Of a stretch of DNA of 64,000 nucleotides, positions 43,157-53,245 are shown piece by piece. Positions within the stretch are counted from its first letter, which is position 1, and each line of letters begins with the position of its first letter. The notes beneath the pieces were generated by a model. That model worked only from the letters and a program-made list of their open reading frames with translations, did no database searches and was not told where the DNA came from. The position numbers were made by a program, and so were the translations under genes. Origin of the DNA: Olleya sp. Bg11-27 (GTDB taxonomy: Bacteria > Bacteroidota > Bacteroidia > Flavobacteriales > Flavobacteriaceae); NCBI RefSeq assembly GCF_002831645.1, contig NZ_CP025117.1, forward strand, positions 310,001 to 374,000. The letters run 5' to 3'.

Positions 43157-43197
43157 AAAAAAAAAACACCTCAACATTTTTTATGTTGAGGTGTTTT
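43157..43197. terminator. Terminator between the two-component operon and the Bax-inhibitor-like gene
   Basis: Stem AACACCTCAACAT / ATGTTGAGGTGTT preceded by A8-A10 and followed by TTTT. It directly abuts the GCGTTA element. Confidence 0.85.
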
Positions 43198-43294
43198 GCG
43201 TTAAGGATTGAACGGTCTGTCTGAGCTCCTCGCAGAGAGCGAGTAGTGAAAGCCTGACCTTTTTTTAGCTATTAAAAGCTAAAACAGGTAACGC
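43198..43294. repeat. GCGTTA/TAACGC dispersed element, copy 4
   Basis: Begins GCGTTAAGGATTGAACGG and ends CAGGTAACGCCCAAA. The centre has GAGCTCCTCGCAGAGAGCGAGTAGTGA-like sequence shared with copy 1, and AGCCTGACC shared with copies 2 and 3. It lies just past a terminator, before the Bax-inhibitor-like gene. Confidence 0.8.
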
Positions 43295-43305
43295 CCAAAT
43301 CGTGT

Positions 43306-44022
43306 TTAGTCTCTTGACATAAAGATTCTAAGTACATACCAGAATAATAACATTAACGAAGCAAATAAACCTAATGCTGCTGGGATGTAATCTTCAGTGG
43401 TATACTTGTCTTTTATTTGTGAGGTTTGATATAGTATTGATCCTGCAGCTAATAAACACATAGCTCCAGAAAACCATAATCCTAGGTCAAAACCAAAGAT
43501 TGTCCCTGCAATAATCAATCCTAAGGCGATAAAGAACCCGATAGTTAATCCTGCTTTTAAAAACGAAAAATCTTTATTAGTCAACATAACTACTGCTGTT
43601 AAACCTGTAAATAAAGCAAGCGTTACTAATCCTGCTTGTTGCAGTATCTCTCCTCCAGACTCCATATAATAAGCAGCGATATAAATCATAGGCACAAAAA
43701 TTACGGCTTGTGCCAAAATGTAAATACCATAAGCTAAATATTGCTTGTTTTTATCCGCCGTTTTCATTGCTGTACTCTCCGCATAGGTTGTTACTAACAT
43801 AAAACCACCTAGTAGCAATAACCATTTGTAGCCTTCCGTCATAGACAACATAAACTTTACAAGTGTAGTACTTTGTAATAGTAAATATTCAAATAAAACA
43901 AATGCTAAAACCCCTCCAGCCACATGGCCATACGTTTTTTTGTAAAATGCAGTTCTGTCTGCATCAGAAACAAGACTTAAATGTGTACTTGCCCCTTGAT
44001 AATTGTCATGATTATTTTCCAT
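43306..44022 (-). CDS. Bax inhibitor-1/YccA family membrane protein
   Basis: A 238-residue membrane protein with seven predicted helices after a short cytosolic N-terminus. The family pattern is visible in RTAFYKKTYGHVAGGVLAFVLFE and in the later TGLTAVVMLTNKDFSF and YQTSQIKDKY segments. The charged end IFMSRD is typical. Homologues are membrane proteins, some acting as calcium leak channels, others linked to FtsH; the role here is not known. A TACATTTG -7 element lies about 30 bp before the start on the minus strand. Confidence 0.87.
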   Translation of the reverse strand: MENNHDNYQGASTHLSLVSDADRTAFYKKTYGHVAGGVLAFVLFEYLLLQSTTLVKFMLSMTEGYKWLLLLGGFMLVTTYAESTAMKTADKNKQYLAYGIYILAQAVIFVPMIYIAAYYMESGGEILQQAGLVTLALFTGLTAVVMLTNKDFSFLKAGLTIGFFIALGLIIAGTIFGFDLGLWFSGAMCLLAAGSILYQTSQIKDKYTTEDYIPAALGLFASLMLLFWYVLRIFMSRD

Positions 44023-44102
44023 AAAATTTTAATAGTATTAATTGGTTATTCAAATGTAAAAAAAGAAACCGAATTTTAATTATGTTGTTGTCTAATTATC
44101 TT

Positions 44103-44813
44103 TTAATCGCGTCTTCCTAAAATTTGCATGGCCCAATATAACAATGAGGCTAATGCACCAATAGCTGCTACCAAATAGGTTCTGGCTGCCCATTTAAGGG
44201 CATCTTCAGAACCTTTATATTCTTCTGACGTCACCATGTTTTTTGCTTTTAACCAAGCTAATGCACGGTTACTTGCATCATACTCTACCGGTAATGTTAC
44301 AAAACTAAATAAGGTGGCAAACCCCATCATTACTAGACCTGCAATGGCTACATATTGTCCTGCTGCTCCCATAGCTTGACTTGCCATTAAGACCAATCCG
44401 CCCATAATAACCCATTGTGACATTTTTGAAGTGACTTGTACCACTGGCACTAATTTAGAACGCATGGTTAAATAACTATAAGCTGTGGCATGTTGTACCG
44501 CATGACCAACCTCATGAGCTGCTACTGCTGCGGCAGCTGCATTGGCATGTCCATAAACGACCTCACTTAAATTAACTGTTTTATTTGTCGGGTTGTAGTG
44601 ATCTGTTAATTGTCCTTTTACAGAAATAACTTCCACATCTCTAATACCATTATCTGCTAACATTTTTCTTGCAATTTCCGCTCCGGTCATTCCGTTGCGC
44701 AAATGTACTTTAGAGTAAAACGCAAACTTACTTTTAAGTTTTCCGCTTACTAAAGAACTAATTAAACCTATAGCTCCGATTAGGATAAAATACCCCATTT
44801 GTCCTGAAAACAT
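44103..44813 (-). CDS. Neutral zinc metallopeptidase, YugP family
   Basis: A 236-residue membrane protease. An N-terminal helix precedes the soluble part; the zinc motif HEVGHAVQHA is at about residues 99-108, with the upstream block GMTGAEIARKMLADNGI and NLSEVVYGHANAAA. Three more transmembrane segments follow, and a conserved VEYDASNRALAWL segment provides the third zinc ligand region. No partner gene is evident. Substrate unknown. Confidence 0.88.
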   Translation of the reverse strand: MFSGQMGYFILIGAIGLISSLVSGKLKSKFAFYSKVHLRNGMTGAEIARKMLADNGIRDVEVISVKGQLTDHYNPTNKTVNLSEVVYGHANAAAAAVAAHEVGHAVQHATAYSYLTMRSKLVPVVQVTSKMSQWVIMGGLVLMASQAMGAAGQYVAIAGLVMMGFATLFSFVTLPVEYDASNRALAWLKAKNMVTSEEYKGSEDALKWAARTYLVAAIGALASLLYWAMQILGRRD

Positions 44814-44895
44814 ATTCTTTTAATTTTAAAGTTGATACTATAAAGATAGCAAAAAGTAAGCCAATGTTATGTGCAGTAAAATTGTCAGTACATAA

Positions 44896-45255
44896 CTAAA
44901 AATGATAGAACGCATTTTCTAAATGCTCGATATTAAATTGATTCTTTTGTTTTACAATCGCAATAATATCAAAACGAACCTCGACATCTAATCCATTTGA
45001 AGTCACATACGCATCTACAGCTTTTACTAAACGTTGGATCTGTTTTGGTTTTACAAAATCTTGAGGATTACCAAAACCTGTCGTCGATCTTGTTTTAACT
45101 TCTATTATAGCCAAAACATCTTCTTTTTGTGCGATAATATCGACTTCGGCTTTATCAAAACGGTAATTACGCTCTATAATGACGTAGTTGTTTTCAACTA
45201 AAAAATCGACTGCTAGTTGTTCTCCTTTCTTACCAAGTTCATTATGACTAGCCAT
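44896..45255 (-). CDS. YraN family (UPF0102) endonuclease-like protein
   Basis: A 119-residue protein of the YraN family, which has a restriction-endonuclease-like fold. Seen are NELGKKGEQLAVDFLVENNY, NYRFDKAEVDIIAQKED and the active-site-like AIIEVKTRSTTGFGNP, then the C-terminal block with RFDIIAI. Its start codon abuts the stop codon of the LD-carboxypeptidase gene, so the two are co-transcribed. Its cellular function is not established. Confidence 0.9.
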   Translation of the reverse strand: MASHNELGKKGEQLAVDFLVENNYVIIERNYRFDKAEVDIIAQKEDVLAIIEVKTRSTTGFGNPQDFVKPKQIQRLVKAVDAYVTSNGLDVEVRFDIIAIVKQKNQFNIEHLENAFYHF

Positions 45256-46263
45256 TTATTCGTCAAAGACTAAAGTTGATTTTGACTTTCCTACTTTTAT
45301 GGATACTTCCCGACCTAAGAGTAACGCTCGGTTATCTTTTTCATGTCCAGCAGGCATATTAAAGACTATCGGAAAATCATATTCTGATAACGCATCTAAA
45401 ATTAGTTCTTCTATTGAAGTCCCCCAAAGTGTGGTGTTTTTTCGCATCCTACTCATCCCCCCGACAACGACACCTTTGCAGTTATCGAAGTAACCCGCTC
45501 GCTTTAAACTTTGTAGCATACGGTCTATATGGTATTTATATTCCCCTATTTCTTCAATAAACAATATTTTTCCTGACGTATCCAAGCTTTCTTTTGAGCC
45601 CAACATGGCATGTAATATGGTTAAATTACCGCCAATCAAAGCCCCTTTAGCCTCTCCTTCTCTATTAAAAGGAGATCCTTTTAAAGTGTAACTTAAGGGG
45701 TTACCAAGAAGTGTGTTTTTAAAGGTTGTAATACTTGCCTCAATATCTGATAAATTTTCAGGTAAACTCACCCCCATTATTGCATGCAACGTTTGCACAC
45801 CTAAATTATGTATTTGATTGTGTAATGCTGTAATATCACTATAACCAATAACCCATTTAGGATGCTGTAAAAATTTGGTGTAATCTAATTTATCCAAAAT
45901 CCTAACTGTCCCATAACCCCCACGTGCAGACCAAATGGCTTTAATTTTAGGGTCGTCTAATGCTATCTGAAAATCTTCGCAACGCTCTTGATCTGTACCT
46001 GCAAAATGATCGGCTTGACTGTAAACATGTTTACCAATAACCACATGAAGCTTCCAGCTTTCTAATAGTTTTTTAGCACGATTAACTTCTTCTGTTCTAT
46101 TTCGTAAAACACCAGAAGGCGCTACAATAGCAACAGTATCTCCTGCTTTTAAATAGGCTGGCTGTATCAATTTAGTTTCGGTTTTATCTTGTGCTAACAC
46201 GGTATTATTTCCGAAGAAAAAAATAGTGCAACACATAATCAGTAATATTCTCTTTTTTGACAT
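45256..46263 (-). CDS. LD-carboxypeptidase (peptidase S66) with signal peptide
   Basis: A 335-residue serine peptidase that cleaves the terminal D-Ala from murein tetrapeptides. The core begins [14 protein letters not shown], includes [13 protein letters not shown], the nucleophile Ser in [11 protein letters not shown] near 143, a Glu in [16 protein letters not shown] near 240 and the His in [13 protein letters not shown] near 312. Unlike the cytoplasmic E. coli LdcA it starts with a clear signal peptide (hydrophobic stretch to about LAQ at 25), implying periplasmic action. It is co-transcribed with yraN. Confidence 0.88.
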   Translation of the reverse strand: MSKKRILLIMCCTIFFFGNNTVLAQDKTETKLIQPAYLKAGDTVAIVAPSGVLRNRTEEVNRAKKLLESWKLHVVIGKHVYSQADHFAGTDQERCEDFQIALDDPKIKAIWSARGGYGTVRILDKLDYTKFLQHPKWVIGYSDITALHNQIHNLGVQTLHAIMGVSLPENLSDIEASITTFKNTLLGNPLSYTLKGSPFNREGEAKGALIGGNLTILHAMLGSKESLDTSGKILFIEEIGEYKYHIDRMLQSLKRAGYFDNCKGVVVGGMSRMRKNTTLWGTSIEELILDALSEYDFPIVFNMPAGHEKDNRALLLGREVSIKVGKSKSTLVFDE

Positions 46264-46335
46264 ACCGTAAAATTACATTTTTTTTCTCAATCCCTATCAA
46301 AATGCGTATTTTTACGCCTTCAAAAGAAAACAAAG

Positions 46336-48384
46336 ATGTCAAAAAGATATACAATTACTGCTGCCTTACCTTACACTAATGGACCAATACATATTGGTCA
46401 TTTAGCTGGGGTGTATGTCCCTGCAGATATTTACGCAAGATATAAACGATTAACAGGTAACGATGTTGCTTTTATTTGCGGAAGTGATGAACATGGTGTG
46501 CCCATTACTATCAAAGCAAAAAAAGAAGGCGTAACTCCGCAACAAATTGTAGACAGATATCATAAAATCATAAAGGATTCTTTTGAAGAATTCGGAATTA
46601 CTTTTGACAATTACTCTCGTACTTCTGCCAAAATACATCACGATACTGCCTCTGAGTTTTTTACAACATTGAATGACAAAAAGGAATTTATTGAAGAAGT
46701 CTCAGAACAATTATATGATGCAGAAGCTAATCAATTTTTAGCCGATCGTTTTGTAATTGGTACGTGCCCAAAATGTGGTAACGAAGAAAGTTATGGTGAT
46801 CAATGTGAAAAGTGTGGAACCTCTCACAACGCGACAGATTTAATTAATCCAAAATCTGCTATCACAGGGAATGTTCCGAGTTTAAAAGAAACAAAACACT
46901 GGTTTTTACCTTTAGATAAACATGAAGCGTTTTTAAGAGAGTGGATATTAGAAGACCATAAAAAAGACTGGAAACCTAATGTTTACGGACAATGTAAATC
47001 TTGGCTAGATGACGGTTTAAGACCAAGAGCAGTAACTAGAGATTTAGATTGGGGAATCCCAGTTCCAGCACCTGGAGGTGAAGGAAAAGTACTTTATGTT
47101 TGGTTTGATGCTCCTATTGGTTACATCTCATCTACCAAAGAATGGGCTGCTAGAGAAGGAAAAGATTGGGAGCCATACTGGAAAGATAAAGACACTAAGC
47201 TAGTACACTTTATTGGTAAGGATAACATTGTTTTTCACTGTATAATTTTCCCTGCAATGTTAAAAGCAGAAGGGAGCTACATCCTACCGGATAATGTCCC
47301 TGCTAACGAGTTTTTAAACTTAGAAGGAAATAAGTTATCGACATCCAAAAACTGGGCGGTTTGGTTACCTGAGTATTTAATAGATTTTCCAAATCAGCAA
47401 GATGTCTTGCGTTATGCGTTAACTGCAAACGCACCAGAATCTAAAGACAACGATTTTACATGGAAAGATTTTCAAGCAAGAAATAATAATGAGTTAGTAG
47501 CTATTTTCGGAAACTTTATCAATCGTGTGGTCGTTTTAACTAACAAATACTATAATGGTGTTGTACCAGCACCTTCTGAATTTTCTAAAATAGACGAAGA
47601 CACTTTAGCAACAATAAAAGCTTATCCGTCCGTTATAGAAAGCTCTTTAGAACGTTACCGTTTTAGAGAAGCCGGACAAGAATTAATGAATTTAGCCAGA
47701 CTTGGAAACAAGTATTTAGCAGATGAAGAACCTTGGAAACTAATAAAAACCGACGAAGTACGTACACAAACCATCATGTATGTTGCCCTTCAAATAGCAA
47801 GTGCTTTAGCAACGTTATCAGAACCGTTTTTACCGTTTACTTCGACTAAATTAAAAACAATACTTAACACCACCGAAAACACTTGGAGTGATATTTCTTC
47901 TAAAGACATACTACTTCCTGAGGGACATACCATTGGTAAAGGTGAGTTATTGTTTAGCAAAATAGAAGACGATCAAATACAAATTCAGCTTGATAAATTA
48001 GAAGCTAGCAAAAAAGCAAATGAAGCTGCTAATAAGGTCCTAGAGCCACAAAAAGAAGAAATTAATTTTGACGATTTCACTAAATTAGACCTACGCGTAG
48101 GAACTATTTTAGAAGCAGAAAAAATGCCGAAAGCTAAAAAACTTTTAGTCTTAAAAGTTGACACAGGTATTGATGTAAGAACTATAGTGTCTGGTATTGC
48201 AGAGCACTTTACGGCTGAAGAAGTGATTGGTAAAAAAGTAACCGTTTTGGTTAATTTAGCACCAAGAGCACTACGCGGTGTTGAAAGTCAAGGTATGATT
48301 TTAATGACTGAGAATGCTGATGGAAAATTAGTCTTTGTAAATCCCGACGATGCTTCTGTTAACAATGGATTACACATAAGTTAA
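46336..48384 (+). CDS. metG: Methionyl-tRNA synthetase
   Basis: Class I synthetase charging initiator and elongator tRNA(Met). The 682 residues include the HIGH motif in [14 protein letters not shown] near 12-25, the zinc knuckle [18 protein letters not shown] near 144-161, [10 protein letters not shown], the KMSKS counterpart NKLSTSKN near 335-342, an anticodon-binding helical domain, and a C-terminal tRNA-binding OB domain ([20 protein letters not shown]) as in dimeric MetG. Complete and monocistronic. Confidence 0.97.
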   Translation: MSKRYTITAALPYTNGPIHIGHLAGVYVPADIYARYKRLTGNDVAFICGSDEHGVPITIKAKKEGVTPQQIVDRYHKIIKDSFEEFGITFDNYSRTSAKIHHDTASEFFTTLNDKKEFIEEVSEQLYDAEANQFLADRFVIGTCPKCGNEESYGDQCEKCGTSHNATDLINPKSAITGNVPSLKETKHWFLPLDKHEAFLREWILEDHKKDWKPNVYGQCKSWLDDGLRPRAVTRDLDWGIPVPAPGGEGKVLYVWFDAPIGYISSTKEWAAREGKDWEPYWKDKDTKLVHFIGKDNIVFHCIIFPAMLKAEGSYILPDNVPANEFLNLEGNKLSTSKNWAVWLPEYLIDFPNQQDVLRYALTANAPESKDNDFTWKDFQARNNNELVAIFGNFINRVVVLTNKYYNGVVPAPSEFSKIDEDTLATIKAYPSVIESSLERYRFREAGQELMNLARLGNKYLADEEPWKLIKTDEVRTQTIMYVALQIASALATLSEPFLPFTSTKLKTILNTTENTWSDISSKDILLPEGHTIGKGELLFSKIEDDQIQIQLDKLEASKKANEAANKVLEPQKEEINFDDFTKLDLRVGTILEAEKMPKAKKLLVLKVDTGIDVRTIVSGIAEHFTAEEVIGKKVTVLVNLAPRALRGVESQGMILMTENADGKLVFVNPDDASVNNGLHIS

Positions 48385-48421
48385 TACTTATTAATATCAT
48401 TTTTTACAATTTAAAAATTAT

Positions 48422-48477
48422 AAAAAAACCTATTGATTATAGTCTAGCCTTGGACTTAATATCAATAGGTTTTTTTC
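48422..48477 (+). terminator. Terminator after metG
   Basis: Stem AAAAAAACCTATTGAT / ATCAATAGGTTTTTTT with a loop of about 22 bases. Confidence 0.8.
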
Positions 48478-48914
48478 TTTTATTGTTATTTTCTTTAAAG
48501 ACACTTAAGGTAACACAAAAATAGGACATCTTACAAAACAGAGCTTAACCAAACAAGGTTATAGAAAACTTGAAAAGCAAATTTTTAAGATAAATTACAC
48601 GATGAATAATTAGCGTTATGGCTGAATATAAAAATCAATAATCTTGCTGAAGTTAGTTTTCCATTGGCTAAAAAGACTACTATACAACTTACTTATAAAT
48701 AATTTTAATAAAATTTAAAATAAATAAACCTTATAAATTCATTACTCTAAAGATAATATTAAACCACTAAATTATAGTAAAAAATACAGACGCTCCAACT
48801 TTATAATTATCCTATTTTATCAGAAGTGGCAATTATATAACTGATACTAATAATATTATAATAATTGATTAAATTATTGTTGCACCTTTGTAATATAAAT
48901 TCAATAATTAACAT
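48478..48914. other. AT-rich gap without recognisable gene
   Basis: About 440 bp with frequent stops in all frames. Apart from weak promoter-like sequence before the lipoprotein gene (TTGATT at 48864 and CACCTTTG at 48883) I see no repeat, RNA or coding signal. Confidence 0.5.
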
Positions 48915-49385
48915 ATGAAACAAGTTATAACCATTTTGTTTTTAAGTCTACTATTTAGTTGTGGTACTTCAAAAACAGTAAAAGAATCTAGAAAAACAAT
49001 TAAAGGAGAATGGGTAATAAACACTATAAGTTACAGCGAAGCTGGGACCTATAAAGTATCCCTTTTTAACGATGTCTCTAAAACGTGCTTTGAGCAAAGT
49101 ACATGGAAATTTATACCTAATAATAATTCAGGAGTTTACACTATAAATGATTCCAATTGTAATACAGGTGAAAGAAATTTCAACTTTACCATTCAGGAAA
49201 TAGACTCAACTACTGGATTGTATAATTTTCTTCTAAAGCCGACAGATGCAAAAGGTAACAGTGAGAACAATCAAGGTTTTAGATTGACATTAGCTCAACT
49301 TTCTGAAACTAACATGAGATGGGAACAAACACTTACTGTGGATGGAAAACCTTTTACAATTAACATGAACTTTACAAAATTATAA
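48915..49385 (+). CDS. Lipocalin-like lipoprotein
   Basis: A 156-residue lipoprotein with lipobox LFSC (Cys16). After KTIKGEWVINTISYSEAGTYKV the chain shows the strand pattern of small lipocalin-like proteins: a GxW motif near residue 32-34, alternating strands, and a final block MRWEQTLTVDGKPFTINMNFTKL. It is 5 bp upstream of the OmpA gene, so an outer-membrane or periplasmic partner role is plausible. No ligand known. Confidence 0.7.
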   Translation: MKQVITILFLSLLFSCGTSKTVKESRKTIKGEWVINTISYSEAGTYKVSLFNDVSKTCFEQSTWKFIPNNNSGVYTINDSNCNTGERNFNFTIQEIDSTTGLYNFLLKPTDAKGNSENNQGFRLTLAQLSETNMRWEQTLTVDGKPFTINMNFTKL

Positions 49386-49390
49386 AAACT

Positions 49391-50098
49391 ATGAAAACTA
49401 TATTTAATAAAATATCAATTAGCGCTTTAACTGTTCTTTTAGCGATTAGCTTTACAAATTGCAGCAGTGTAAAAAATGCTAATAACAAACAAAAAGGTGG
49501 TGTTATCGGCGCTACAGGCGGTGCTCTTTTAGGCGCCATTATTGGAAACAACATTGGAAAAGGTGGTAACGGAGAACTTGGAGCTGTCATTGGAGGGGTT
49601 GTTGGTGGAGGTGCAGGAGTTTTAATTGGAAACAAAATGGACAAGCAAGCACAACAAATTGAAGAAGAAATCCCTGGAGCTGTTGTAGAGCGTGTTGACG
49701 AAGGTATTGTAATTACTTTTGACGAAAATAGTGGTGTTTATTTTGATACTGCTAAATACGGTGTTAATGCAAAGTCACAAGAATCGTTAAATAAACTTGT
49801 TGGTATTTTCAAAGAATACCCAGATACTAACATATTAGTTGTTGGTCATACAGACAGTGTCGGTAGCGAAGAAAACAACCTGATTTTATCTAAAAACAGA
49901 GCTAATGCTGTCACTAACTACTTGACAAACCAAGGATTGATAAGTAGTCGTTTTACTACCAACTGGTTTGGAGAAACGCAGCCAATGTATGACAACACAA
50001 CTGCTGAAGGTAGAGCAAAAAACAGACGTGTAAATGTGGCTATTTTACCAAATGATAAAATGATTAACGATGCTAAAGTACAGTCTGGCGAAAACTAG
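49391..50098 (+). CDS. OmpA-family lipoprotein with glycine zipper
   Basis: A 235-residue lipoprotein (lipobox TNC near residue 25). Residues about 37-80 are a glycine-zipper segment (GGVIGATGGALLGAIIGNNIG, then GAVIGGVVGGGAGVLIGNK, with period-4 glycines), able to pack in or against a membrane. The C-terminal OmpA domain (about 105-222) has VVGHTDSVGSEENNLILSKNRA and AKNRRVNVAI, which bind peptidoglycan. The architecture is like YiaD. It forms an operon with the preceding lipocalin-like lipoprotein. Confidence 0.88.
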   Translation: MKTIFNKISISALTVLLAISFTNCSSVKNANNKQKGGVIGATGGALLGAIIGNNIGKGGNGELGAVIGGVVGGGAGVLIGNKMDKQAQQIEEEIPGAVVERVDEGIVITFDENSGVYFDTAKYGVNAKSQESLNKLVGIFKEYPDTNILVVGHTDSVGSEENNLILSKNRANAVTNYLTNQGLISSRFTTNWFGETQPMYDNTTAEGRAKNRRVNVAILPNDKMINDAKVQSGEN

Positions 50099-50147
50099 AA
50101 TTAGTTTCGATTTTATTCGGAAAATTACACAGAGTTAAATATATTAC

Positions 50148-50184
50148 AAGACCTTATTAAAAACACTTAATAGGGTCTTTTTTT
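50148..50184 (+). terminator. Terminator after the OmpA/glycine-zipper gene
   Basis: Stem AAGACC-TATTAA / TTAATA-GGGTCTT with one mismatch and T7. Confidence 0.7.
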
Positions 50185-50213
50185 ATGCGTATAAAACATC
50201 GCATTCTGAATAA

Positions 50214-50372
50214 AACAAGAACAACATAGAGCTTATACAAAATACTATAAAATTAAAAACAGATCAAAAAACAGGAACGGCACTTATTACTGTTAAAGCA
50301 GAAAACAAATCTGACAGCGTTAAAAATCATAATATTACAATAACGCAACATTCAGATAAAGATATGCAATAG
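50214..50372 (+). pseudogene. Remnant of a secreted-protein domain (no start codon)
   Basis: An open frame of 52 codons from a stop at 50211 to a TAG at 50370 with no usable start. It encodes KLKTDQKTGTALITVKAENK and HNITITQHSDKDMQ, a beta-strand pattern recalling bacterial Ig-like (BACON-type) domains. It may be the 3' relic of a decayed gene; a chance frame cannot be excluded. The rest of the gap 50099-50474 holds only the terminator. Confidence 0.35.
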
Positions 50373-50474
50373 CCCATCTAACTACTTTGAAAGCTAGATA
50401 CCGAACAGTTAATCTGTTATTTATAAAAGTATAAAGTCCGTTTTCTAATCACCATCTAAAGCAAAAATCAAAAC

Positions 50475-52592
50475 ATGTTAAACTACATAATTTCCAAAAC
50501 CAATCTACCCGAAAAATCGGTTAAAAACACGATTGATTTACTAAATCAAGATGCAACTATTCCTTTTATTTCCAGATACAGAAAAGAAGCTACGGGGAAT
50601 TTAGATGAAGTACAAATTGGAGATATTGTTAAATATAAAGATGAATTTGAAGCTTTAGAAAAACGTAAGACTGCTATTTTAAAAGCTTTAGAAGAGCAAG
50701 CTGTTTTAACGGATGATTTAAAAACTAAAGTTAATACATGTAAAGATTTAACAAGTCTTGAAGATTTATATTTACCCTTTAAAAAAAGCAGAAAAACGAA
50801 AGCGGAAACGGCTCGTAAAAACGGATTAGAACCATTGGCTAAAATTATCATGAGCCAAAATGCAAATGATATCGAATCTATAGCCATTACATATGTAAAA
50901 GGCGATATTAAAACAGTCGAAGATGCTTTAGAAGGCGCTAGGCATATTATTGCAGAATGGATTAATGAACGAACCGACATCCGTAATAATTTACGAAATC
51001 AACTGGAGCGTCATGCTATGATTTCCACGAAAGTGGTAAAAACAAAAAAAGAAGATGAGAATGCTCAAAAATTCAGAGATTATTTTGAATGGGAAGAAGC
51101 ATTAAGTCGCATTCCCTCTCACCGATTATTAGCCATTTTAAGAGCAGAAAAAGAAGGGTTTATTCGCGTTAAAATTGAAATAGATAAGATAAAAGCATTA
51201 GAAAACATTGATAGACGCATTATCAAAAGCGAAAATGCCTGCGCAGACCAAATAGAACTAGCCATTAGCGACGCTTACAAACGTTTATTATTCCCGTCTT
51301 TAAGTAACGAAGCTTTACAAAAAGCGAAAGAGAAGGCTGATGAATCTGCTATTTCGGTATTTGCAAAAAATTTAAAACAATTACTATTAGGTTCGCCTTT
51401 AGGTGAAAAACGTGTATTAGCAATTGACCCTGGCTTTAGATCAGGCTGTAAAATAGTCTGCTTAGATGCGCAAGGGGCTTTATTACATAACGAAAACATA
51501 TACCCGCATCCTCCAAAAAGTGATAGTATTGGTGCTATGAACAAGCTATCGACTTTAACGGAAACGTACAATATCGAAGCTATTGCTATTGGTAATGGAA
51601 CAGCATCCAGAGAAACGGAAGCGTTGGTTAAAAAAATTCAATTTAAAAATGATATACAAGTCTTTGTGGTTAGCGAAGCGGGCGCTAGTATTTATTCCGC
51701 ATCCAAAATTGCGAGAGACGAATTTCCTAATTACGATGTTACTGTTAGAGGCTCAGTCTCTATTGGGCGACGTCTGCAAGACCCTTTAGCAGAATTAGTA
51801 AAAATTGACGCTAAGTCAATTGGTGTTGGGCAATACCAGCATGATGTGGATCAAAGCAAACTACAGAAACAATTAGATGTTGTGGTAGAAAACTGTGTCA
51901 ATAGTGTTGGTGTAAACATCAATACCGCAAGCACCTCTTTACTTAGTTATGTCTCTGGAATTGGTCCAAAACTAGCAGAAAACATCTTTAACTATAGAAA
52001 CGAAAACGGTGTTTTTACTAGCAGAAATACGATAAAAAAAGTACCCCGTTTAGGCGGAAAAGCATTTGAACAAGGCGCTGCATTTTTAAGAATTAGAGAG
52101 GCAAAAAACCCATTAGACGATTCTGCGGTACACCCTGAGAGCTATAAAATAGTCGAGAAAATGGCTAAAGATTTAAAAGTCACTTTAAATACTTTAATTG
52201 GCAATCAAGAGTTGCTTAAAAAAATAGAATTAAAAAATTACTGTACTGACACTGTTGGTTTATTAACCTTAGAAGATATTATTAAAGAACTAGAAAAACC
52301 AGGCCTAGACATTAGAGAAGAGGCTAAAGTATTTACTTTTAATCAAAATATTAAAACAATAAACGATTTAGTTGCTGGTCAACTATTACCAGGAATAGTC
52401 AATAACATTACTAATTTTGGGTGTTTTGTAGATGTCGGAATTAAAGAAAGTGGCTTAATACACGTCTCTAACTTATCTGATAGTTTTGTAAAAGATGTTA
52501 ACGAGCATGTGCATCTACATCAACAGGTTATCGTTAAGGTTTTAGAAGTTGATGTGCCACGTAAGCGTATACAGTTAAAACTACATAAATAA
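50475..52592 (+). CDS. tex: Tex family transcription accessory protein
   Basis: A 705-residue RNA-binding protein of the Tex/Spt6 type. Domains in order are an N-terminal helical region (PFISRYRKEATGNLDEVQI near 22), a YqgF/RNase-H-like domain with VLAIDPGFRSGCKIVCLD near 315 and VSEAGASIYSASKIA, a helix-hairpin-helix part (NVGVNINTASTSLLSYVSGIGPKLAENI type), and a C-terminal S1 domain (QLLPGIVNNITNFGCFVDVG ... LIHVSNLSD). Full length; a terminator follows directly. Confidence 0.95.
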   Translation: MLNYIISKTNLPEKSVKNTIDLLNQDATIPFISRYRKEATGNLDEVQIGDIVKYKDEFEALEKRKTAILKALEEQAVLTDDLKTKVNTCKDLTSLEDLYLPFKKSRKTKAETARKNGLEPLAKIIMSQNANDIESIAITYVKGDIKTVEDALEGARHIIAEWINERTDIRNNLRNQLERHAMISTKVVKTKKEDENAQKFRDYFEWEEALSRIPSHRLLAILRAEKEGFIRVKIEIDKIKALENIDRRIIKSENACADQIELAISDAYKRLLFPSLSNEALQKAKEKADESAISVFAKNLKQLLLGSPLGEKRVLAIDPGFRSGCKIVCLDAQGALLHNENIYPHPPKSDSIGAMNKLSTLTETYNIEAIAIGNGTASRETEALVKKIQFKNDIQVFVVSEAGASIYSASKIARDEFPNYDVTVRGSVSIGRRLQDPLAELVKIDAKSIGVGQYQHDVDQSKLQKQLDVVVENCVNSVGVNINTASTSLLSYVSGIGPKLAENIFNYRNENGVFTSRNTIKKVPRLGGKAFEQGAAFLRIREAKNPLDDSAVHPESYKIVEKMAKDLKVTLNTLIGNQELLKKIELKNYCTDTVGLLTLEDIIKELEKPGLDIREEAKVFTFNQNIKTINDLVAGQLLPGIVNNITNFGCFVDVGIKESGLIHVSNLSDSFVKDVNEHVHLHQQVIVKVLEVDVPRKRIQLKLHK

Positions 52593-52593
52593 T

Positions 52594-52633
52594 AAAAAAG
52601 CATCAATCTAAATAATAGGTTGATGCTTTTTTT
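52594..52633. terminator. Terminator after tex
   Basis: Stem AAAAAAGCATCAA / TTGATGCTTTTTT with a loop of about 14 bases. It is symmetrical, so it can also serve the convergent gene at 52652. Confidence 0.85.
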
Positions 52634-52651
52634 ATCCTTAATTTCATAAGA

Positions 52652-53152
52652 TTAAGATGCCATTTTAGCGTTGACTGTAACCTTTAAGTTATTATCAATA
52701 ATGTCTTTCCAGTTTTCTATTCTTCGTGCCTCATAATCTTCTGTAAAGGCTTCATCTGTATCAAAAAAGCTAATAACTACAGCCTCTTTATTAGGTGTGT
52801 AAAACCAGATTTTTAAATCTAAATGCTTTAATCTAGTCACTTTATCTATGTCTTTTTTATAATCAGAAATGACTTCGCAAGACTTGATTTCAGACAGCTC
52901 TAAATTAAGCACTTGGTTTTCGTCTGGCTTAAAAGCAACATAAGATAATACTTTTTTATCTTCGGTTAAACCGATAAATTTATTGTTCCAAACTTCTTTT
53001 AAATTGTACTTAAATCCATTTAATTTTAATAGATTCTCTGCTTTATGTTTTGTTTTTGTAGTGTTATTTAAACCTTTAAAAATGAATATAAAAAAAGGCA
53101 CGAATACGCTTAATGTTACTAGTATAGCTAGTAATGAGAATGAAATTTTCAT
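52652..53152 (-). CDS. Hypothetical membrane-anchored protein
   Basis: 166 residues from the ATG at 53152. One N-terminal transmembrane helix (ISFSLLAILVTLSVFVPFFIFIF) is followed by a soluble alpha/beta domain (FKYNLKEVWNNKFIGLTEDKK, LDLKIWFYTPNKEAVVISFFD, ENWKDIIDNNLKVTV) of unknown family, reminiscent of PH-like folds in length only. A more upstream ATG at 53191 would put 13 polar residues before the hydrophobic segment and is less likely. No function can be given. Confidence 0.65.
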   Translation of the reverse strand: MKISFSLLAILVTLSVFVPFFIFIFKGLNNTTKTKHKAENLLKLNGFKYNLKEVWNNKFIGLTEDKKVLSYVAFKPDENQVLNLELSEIKSCEVISDYKKDIDKVTRLKHLDLKIWFYTPNKEAVVISFFDTDEAFTEDYEARRIENWKDIIDNNLKVTVNAKMAS

Positions 53153-53245
53153 TGTTTTAATATTTTGATTTAATGTATAAGAAATCAACACGTTATCTTT
53201 ACGTAAAAGACAAGCGTTGCAATAGTTAATAAAAACGTATTGCGC

